In this document: one piece after another, positions 57,950 through 64,000 of the stretch | Position numbering within the stretch: the stretch's first letter is position 1 | How the letters are laid out: every line of letters begins with the position of its first letter | Assembly: GCA_008828725.1 (NCBI GenBank) | Contig: MEHQ01000067.1 | Location: forward strand, 62,001-126,000 | Length of the DNA: 64,000 nt | Source: Saccharina japonica | Lineage: Eukaryota; Sar; Phaeophyceae; Laminariales; Laminariaceae | Direction of reading: 5' to 3' | Notes under the pieces: generated by a model | Databases searched by the model: none | Told to the model about the DNA's origin: nothing | What the model saw: only the letters and a program-made list of their open reading frames with translations | Made by a program: the position numbers and the translations under genes

Positions 57950-59370
57950 GGAGGAGTTATTCTCGAAAAACAAAAACCGGTTTAATCGGTTTTTCAGCCG
58001 GTTTAAACCGGTTAACCGAACATCGGTTTAACCGGTTTTGATGCGGTAACGCATCCATAATATTGGAAACTATAGGTGGGTTTTCTTTGATATGCACCCT
58101 TGTTGCGCACTCCCAAGAGCTTGATTGGTTCTGTTCGCAAATGCGCCTCTTCGAAATGGAATATCGACGTTGATCAAACATATATATATATATTGTATTG
58201 CCAGGTACTATAATAATATTTGGAAAAGCGCCAGGTCGAGTGTCAGCGAAACCACTACAACCAGACCCGCACACTCCATGCTCCCGAAACTGCACAAACC
58301 ACCATCGGGGTTGTAGCGTCGTGCGACGAGTACACGCAACAGTCGCCCTGCTCGGTGGTCTACCTGACACGTCTTGAACCTTTTGCAAAATCAACTATAC
58401 CTGACCCGCATATAACGAAGGCACGAGCCAGTGGGTAGAAGGGACCGGAGTGTACAAGGGAAAAAACACCTGTACACAGGCTTTTGTCCGGAAGGCCGTT
58501 GAGTGTGAACGCTCTCGCGAGTTGAACTGGAAGATAACTGTGACAAATAAAATAAAAAAGCTTACGTTCAAAAAATGCTTCAACTGTTCAAATGCTCAAC
58601 ACGTTTCATAGGGCAATCACGTCAACATCATATACCGCCAAAAACAATGCCGTCAATCACACTTGGAATGTTTCCACTCCTGCCTGCTGCAACGTACCCA
58701 ATGTCCTCGTGCAATGAATTAAGCAGTGTTGACATATTCACTTAAGACGTGACCTTTCATATTGCTCGTTCCACCGCTAGTTTTGAACGTATGTTTCGGG
58801 ATACAGAAGGTACAGATGGCCGAATTGGTGTCTCCTTCGACCGTCTTGAAGTACATGCAGGCGATGCTCTCCTTGTGGCGCGCTGGCCACTTACCAAGTG
58901 CGGTACAGATGTCATCTTCGTCGCCCTTTTCTGCTGCACCATTGCCTTCTGAGTCGGGGGCGGCACCTTTACCCTCGGTGTCCTCATCGGGGTCCTAACC
59001 GGCAAACCTTTGGCTCGTCTGAGCTACTCCTAACCGGCTACCACCCTCCCTCTCCCCACGCCCACATATTATCGCCTTGTTCATTTCTGCAGTAGTTGAT
59101 ACGCTCTAGAAAAGGTACAATAGACGTCGGATAAACCTGCGTTTACGTTGTCACGTTCACTGGCACGTTTTAGTGTAGATGGGTTATCCGGTTTTCCGCT
59201 TTAACCGGTTAACCGGCAAAACCGGTGTTTTTACCCGGTTTTACCGGTTGACAGGTTAACCGGACCTCAAAAACCGCCAGTTTTATTGTTGAAAAAACGA
59301 CTAATCACACACGCCTGATGGCGTTCCAAACATCGCGGTTAACCGTTTTTTTTCTATCCGAGGCCCATCT
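57950..59370 (-). mobile_element. hAT-like element remnant with AACCGG-rich ends
   Basis: Both margins (57,965-58,045 and 59,185-59,350) are crowded with AACCGG/CCGGTT motifs in both orientations, a pattern like the subterminal zones of the hAT-type MITE at 21.1-22.1 kb. Between them a minus-strand frame encodes a BED-type zinc finger, a domain common at the N-terminus of hAT transposases. I could not define exact termini or a target duplication, so the edges are approximate. No catalytic transposase domain is present. A TATATA run lies near 58,180-58,192. Confidence 0.55.
58719..58994 (-). pseudogene. BED-type zinc finger fragment
   Basis: Open from just after a TAG (58,995-58,997) to a TAA (58,719-58,721), with no early ATG. 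An acidic Gly/Ala-rich lead (EGKGAAPDSEGNGAAEKGDE) precedes LGKWPARHKESIACMYF. The C-x2-C of SAICTFC and TSNMKGHVLSEYV follow, the C-x2-C...N-x-H pattern of BED fingers, with the last zinc ligand apparently changed to Tyr. It would bind DNA at transposon ends or act as a domesticated regulator. Lacking a start and the rest of a transposase, it is either an exon or a remnant; I favour a remnant. Confidence 0.6.
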
Positions 59371-60459
59371 TTATTGAGGACCCTCACAATGCACACTTGC
59401 ACGCCTATCGTAGGTTTCATGCTAAAGAAGAAGGGCCACGCTTGTGCGCGTGGGACAGACCTTAAACCTGATAATACATATTATGAATTTTCGGATATCA
59501 TATGTCGTGCTTGAGTGGTGTCAGACAACGAAATATCAGCGCATATTCTGTGTCGTAAATATACCGCCTTAAAAGTTAAATCTACATCGTTTGGATGCTA
59601 GGTACTAGGTACCGCACTTTTCCCCGCTCACGGCCACCGTTGTACTTTGCTTCTTCCATCCATACGTCGGGTTTGTGGCACAAAGATTGGACTAGTCTCG
59701 TACACATCGAGCTAGTGTGGTGGTGAACGTCGCCGACCAAGTAACATCGGCCGGGGAAGACCAAATAGCTCTGAGGAAAAAGGATATATGCCTTAAGAAC
59801 GTACCGTTTCATCCGGGAATGTAAGTTTCAAGTAAGCATGGGTCGGCGTAAGCACTCCAATGTCCCACTTCCAGACATAGTGATCATGTATACTCCATCG
59901 TCAACGGCACGCTACAGACGATGCTTGGTTTGTTAAGCTCCTCACACGGCAGACTCAACATTCCACCCAAAATAGGGGACTTCGAAGCTGTTTGTCCTTA
60001 GCAACGAGAATCGTTTTCAATATGTCACTCCAAAACCAAGCAGTATATTTATAGTTAAAAATGTGTCACACCCACCGGTTGTTGCGCATATTAGGAATTC
60101 GACCGGTCAGGCAGTCTGAAGCCATACCGTGCAACATCGGCTGTGTACAGAGCCTCTAGGTTACGCATTTCGCTGTTTCACAAAAATCGGCAGTGGGTAT
60201 GGACCGTGTACATTGATACTGTGGATGTTTCGTTTATATTCGAGGGTTTTCTCAATGAAAGTTGTGTGCCCTGCACGAGCGACTACGCCGTACCCCTCGT
60301 TCAGTTCGAGTAGCATCAAATGATTTCAAGGATCTTCGCTTTAGAGTTTTACACCTAAAACGTTCAACTTAATTCGTGCAAAATCCTTGAAGTACAAACA
60401 AAGCACAATACCACGGGGGAGGTGCGCATATTTTGCATTGATCCCATTCAATGCTGTCG
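59371..60459. other. Stretch without recognisable genes (array sequence)
   Basis: Contains faint marker-like text (GGGACAGACCTTAAACCTGATAATAC-like, near 59,450) and no open frame above 80 codons with any motif. It probably belongs to the degenerate array. Confidence 0.4.
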
Positions 60460-60460
60460 G

Positions 60461-60805
60461 TTAGCTCGCCAGATGAAAAAGCCCATAGCGAGAAATAGCG
60501 TTCGTGCCTTCATATCCATGGTGACCTGTGTACCGGTAGTTGCCTCCATCCAGCTTGTACACATCCAGCTCGCGCAGAAGAAATACAAAATTTACTGACT
60601 TGGCGACTCGTCTCCCACGGTTAACTACCAGCATTGTGACATAATTGTAGACGGTAACTGTGTGAGTGACGAACAAAGACTTGCCAATGACGTTGATTGT
60701 GCAAGCATGCATTGTAAGAGGAGGCACCATTCGGCTGAGACGAGTTCGGAATGACGAGTTCTCAACCCAAGATTCCCGGAACTCCGTTTGCGTGTTACAC
60801 TTCAT
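60461..60805 (-). pseudogene. Decayed coding segment, inverted relative of 0.66-1.0 kb
   Basis: A 114-codon minus frame, open throughout, contains NVIGKSLFVTH, VYNYVTMLV, RVAKSVNFVFLLRELDVYKL and NYRYTGHHGYEGTNAISRYG. It aligns with the plus-strand segment at 660-1,010. This copy is the better preserved. No known family is recognised. It lies opposite in direction to the other relics around it. Confidence 0.45.
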
Positions 60806-61519
60806 AGTTAAGCCGCGGCATTTTTCATCCGTTATACAGCACTTGAGTTTTTTCCGAAATTCGTTTTTGGGTGCACAGAGCTGCTATGGTGCATACTTAC
60901 CGTAGAGTGCGTCTGTGCGATCATCTTCGTGTGTTGATATTTTCGTAGGGTACGCAGCGTAGGCCAACCTTTATCGAAAACACGTGGCGAGCTACCTTCT
61001 AATCCGCGGAGTGTGAGATGTTCGTGCACACGGTAGACACCCGATATCTTTCACGTCGTGTGACCTTGTTAGGCCTCCACATCACTGTAGTCAATTACCT
61101 GTACGCTTTGACGCGCCACGCGCTTTGAATGGGACATGAATAATCCAGCGTCAATATCACACGTATTGTTAGAGGAAACGTCCAGCTACGGCGTGGGGGT
61201 ATCTCTATAACAGCACACACGTAGAGGTAGCGCTCATATCTACGTCTGACGTCTAGGGTTCAGCTACTTAGCTGGTTGTTTTGGCCGGTCATCAGATGGG
61301 CGGGGTTCACACATTTGAAATCGATGTATACGCTCGTAGCAATACCGGATGACAGCGTGCATACTTTTCCGCACCGGATAGATGTGATGAATTTGCTTAT
61401 CCATCTTGGATACGTCGGTGCAAATACACAACCATGCAAAGTGACTCGTAACAAGTGAGCGGCGGTTAACATTTGACTCTTCAAGGGTAGGGAATGGAAC
61501 GTCCAGTGCTTCCTCTCTT
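60806..61519. other. Stretch without recognisable genes
   Basis: Unremarkable array-type sequence. A minus open frame (61,260-61,589, 109 codons) has no motif and runs over the repeat boundary. Confidence 0.4.
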
Positions 61520-61855
61520 GATTCAGCAGGCCGTCACTAGCCGGTTTCGTCGTTTCTGTGCTTTTCGGTTTCGCGGTATGCACTGCCACCGCGTTCGGTC
61601 TTGCGATCGTAGCCGAACCAAACAGTTTTATTTTTGTTTTTAGTGATCATTAGAGCTTCCTTTGGCAAGGGGCCTGACTCGGTGGTGACAGTGAGGCTAC
61701 ACTCTGTATCGCAGTCTTTGACAATTCACAGCCGTACCGAAATATCACGCATTGCTGGACGTACTATTAACGTCGATTTCGTAAACCGGTACATAGGTCA
61801 GAATGTCAGGAGCGAAGACTCAGTAAGGACAGGCACGTATAGGGCTAGCTAACTT
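61520..61855 (+). pseudogene. Decayed coding segment, relative of 1.98-2.32 kb
   Basis: The open plus frame 61,634-61,852 reads VIIRASFGKGPDSVVTVRLH, SVSQSLTIHSRTEISRIAG and NVDFVNRYIGQNV. The left copy has stops at three places in this frame. No domain is recognised. Confidence 0.45.
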
Positions 61856-62199
61856 TGCCGATTTAAGGCCACTGATGCAAGAATGCCAACGCCATCAATG
61901 TAGTTTCATGTCTCAGTTTCGTATGATGAGTGTCGTATTTTCGCGGTGAGCACAGCTAATGATGGGTTGGGTAGGAGCTCATATTATGTAGTGTGATTGC
62001 CGGAGCTCCCGCCTGCGGTGGGTAGGGTGTCGGGGCTTAATATCCGGTGCAATTGTACAAACTCCAGTTGGTCGTTAGTCTTTAGCCCCTTTTTCAAAGC
62101 TAGGGTTATGCCACCCAACAGGTGTTAACGCATGGGTGGAAGCAATAGTCCACGGCCTACCCCTTGTTCTATGAGTACTCCCGATGCGAGGTTGCGTAA

Positions 62200-62627
62200 A
62201 ACAAAACAAACTTTGATGAATCAAACCCTGAATTCATTGAGGAATCACAAGTTCAAGATATACCTAGTTTTCGTGTCCGAGGCACACGACATACCCTCAG
62301 TCATGATGGGACACGTTCGAACGCACGGCCTAGTATCGAGCACACGCCGAGATCGTTCACCTAGCTGTCCGGGTGTGGGAGGCAGCGGTTCGTATTATGG
62401 ACAGCACAGGCACATCCCTTATATATCCGGTGGAGTGGGAGTCCGGCACGTTCGCACGCAGATCAGTAGGTAAAAACAGAACACAGGCCTCGGCGACAAA
62501 CAAGATTTGTCGCGAAACGACCTTAATAGATTCGGACGCCCTGCCGCTTCCCGAGGAGATCGCAAGTTATTATGAAACGGTTCTGCAATATAATCGACGC
62601 GGCGCACGCCATATCTCATGTATGTAA
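62200..62627 (+). pseudogene. Decayed coding segment, relative of 2.74-3.14 kb
   Basis: Two overlapping plus frames carry the conserved text: the first has YLVFVSEAHDIPSVMMGHV and VSSTRRDRS, the second WESGTFARRSVGKN, ASATNKICRETTLIDSDALP and EEIASYYETVLQYNRRGARH. One frame change near 62,400 separates them. The second part is open for 84 codons and reads like ordinary protein, but I do not recognise it. Confidence 0.45.
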
Positions 62628-62984
62628 TTAATAAGACAAACGATTAACGGGAGAGTTAATATAGTACAAATGAGACACAGCTTTGCGATAATGTAACACG
62701 AAAAGACGAGTATAAGTGTGAGCTTATGCCGTAGCAGAGAAGAATAGTTAATCCCAAACTTAATTCGGCTTTTGCGTCTGTGGAATGTTTCTAGAGTATT
62801 CCGAGACTCACCACCTAAATAGTTCTGCCTGAAACCCAGTAGGTAAAGACCCAAAAAGTATAATGCTATGCTCGATACCAGGCAAGATTCACATCAGGTG
62901 AGCTTATATCGTATTGTGGCGAGCACCCCCGTGAAACGTGTTCGCACCTTTTTCTAACATTCATAGTTTCGCCTTCACGCCCCC

Positions 62985-63071
62985 AATAGTAACATCACTT
63001 TCATCGATAACACCACCTGTACCAACAACCCATTTTATTTCAGTGGAGTTTGGCGAAACAACTGGCCAAGC
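62985..63071 (+). pseudogene. Beta-helix-like repeat relic (N-I-T-F type)
   Basis: Reads NSNITFIDNTTCTNNPFYFS then GVWRNNWPS and stop. Aligned with 3,457-3,540, including the stop position. Confidence 0.45.
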
Positions 63072-63649
63072 TAATTGCTTGCATATGGCATATTTTTTCA
63101 TTGAGTTGTGCTGTTCCCATCGATAAAATCGGTTACGGGGTGAAAAATACTACATTTGTTGGGGTTGGGAACAAAATGCTGTAAATGATACCCGAAAGCT
63201 GAGGGCTAGGCAATTGTGACCATTTAACAGGCAGGTCACATGCGTTGGACTTAGTGCCTGCTCGAGTCAGTTGTACAAGAGTGCCTCGGCTTCGTTACGG
63301 TGAACACCAGCGGACGAAGAATGCACGGAGGAGACAAACAGCGACCTTTTATTTTTAGATGATACATGAACGGTTATCTTAAGGTATGTGATATCGTTAT
63401 CCAATGTTAACCCATTTGCACGATATTCGTGGCATACGCATACCACATTCAACGCTTAATCTAGATGTAGGTGATACAAAATGCTGGCGTTCTCTGACCC
63501 AACAGTTCGTGATAGGAAAGCCCTCGACATTTATTTCTTCTGACTTGTGGGTAAAACCTTGTTGTCAACATGAGTAACCTGGAAGTGTTTGATAACTACA
63601 TTGGATTGGAACCTGCGCATTTTCTTCGCGATTGAAGGTATAGCGCTAA

Positions 63650-63950
63650 GAAGCCGTGTCTAGGACGTCCGACGAAGACACTACCATGCTTGTGTTTGGT
63701 TTTAGAGCAGGAAGAATGATGTGCGTGGCTGTTTACTGCTATATTTGGTGTACTCTGGACGGGTGGCTTCCATACATCTTGCACAGAGAAGGGGAGCCTT
63801 CCAAGGGCACAGCTGCTAACACTTTGGTGTTTCCGACGGCCGCGAACAACCCTATATACAGAGGGCATTGGGTGGAGTACCAAGTATGCCATGACCCTGT
63901 ACCACATTTCCGCGTTCCATATAATGTTTTCGGCGCCCTGGACAATTAAT
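63650..63950 (+). pseudogene. Decayed coding segment, relative of 4.16-4.42 kb
   Basis: A 97-codon open plus frame contains MLVFGFRAGRMMCVAVYC, EGEPSKGTAANTLVFPTAAN, then RGHWVEYQVCHDPVPHFRVP and a final GALDN. It is the best preserved member of this pair. It lies about 100 bp after marker motif 2, the same relative position as in the left copy. Confidence 0.45.
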
Positions 63951-64000
63951 AACCGCTTCTTATTTGTTTTTAGAGTAGTTGGCTGATGCCCAGTGCTTAC

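Noticed and set aside
1-64000. tRNA or rRNA genes
   Set aside because: I looked for T-arm-like GGTTCGA strings and saw only isolated matches in the satellite without cloverleaf context; a covariance search would be needed to exclude them fully.

Overview
The window is eukaryotic, gene-poor and dominated by repeats. It contains decayed retrotransposons (a non-LTR LINE and two DIRS-like tyrosine-recombinase elements), hAT-type and other inverted-repeat DNA transposons, CAG/GTT/AT microsatellites, a ~170-190 bp satellite and intron-like signals (GTATGT donors, a TACTAAC-like branch site). There are no bacterial-style operons, CRISPR arrays or recognisable tRNA/rRNA genes. CAG-rich tracts with DIRS and LINE elements of this type would fit an algal or other stramenopile-like genome, but that is a weak guess; no housekeeping gene fixes the taxon.

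Layout: (1) 1-10,050 is an array of long degenerate repeat units, recognised by two ordered marker motifs recurring about every 3-5.5 kb. (2) 10,050-18,240 is the left copy of an ~8 kb direct duplication whose right copy lies at 42,180-50,085. (3) 18,245-19,815 is a GC-rich satellite. (4) 19.8-24 kb holds CAG-rich repeats, a 992 bp hAT-type MITE with an 8-bp target duplication, and a 740 bp element with GGGGCCCCTT inverted ends. (5) 23.6-29.8 kb is DIRS-like element 1, minus strand (gag, RT/RNase H, tyrosine recombinase). (6) 30.1-33.1 kb contains a possible small four-exon gene on the plus strand. (7) 33.2-40.4 kb is DIRS-like element 2, minus strand, with textbook split direct repeats. (8) 40.4-42.2 kb is a short non-repeat stretch with weak coding hints. 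(9) 50-53.5 kb is degenerate sequence with a 296 bp tandem duplication. (10) 53.5-57.1 kb is a decayed minus-strand LINE. (11) 57.4-64 kb returns to the degenerate array, interrupted at 57.95-59.37 kb by a hAT-like remnant with a BED zinc finger fragment.

The most unexpected feature is the background sequence itself. The long degenerate repeats are not random. At ten sites, all on the plus strand, one frame reads as an asparagine/threonine-rich beta-helix-like motif (N-I-T-F...T-N-N...G-G...N-N-W), and several other segments keep matching amino-acid frames between distant copies. I infer that much of the window is the wreck of a tandemly amplified family of large secreted or surface-type repeat proteins, later broken up by transposons. 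No mobile element here looks fully intact: each coding region carries stops, frameshifts or altered catalytic residues.
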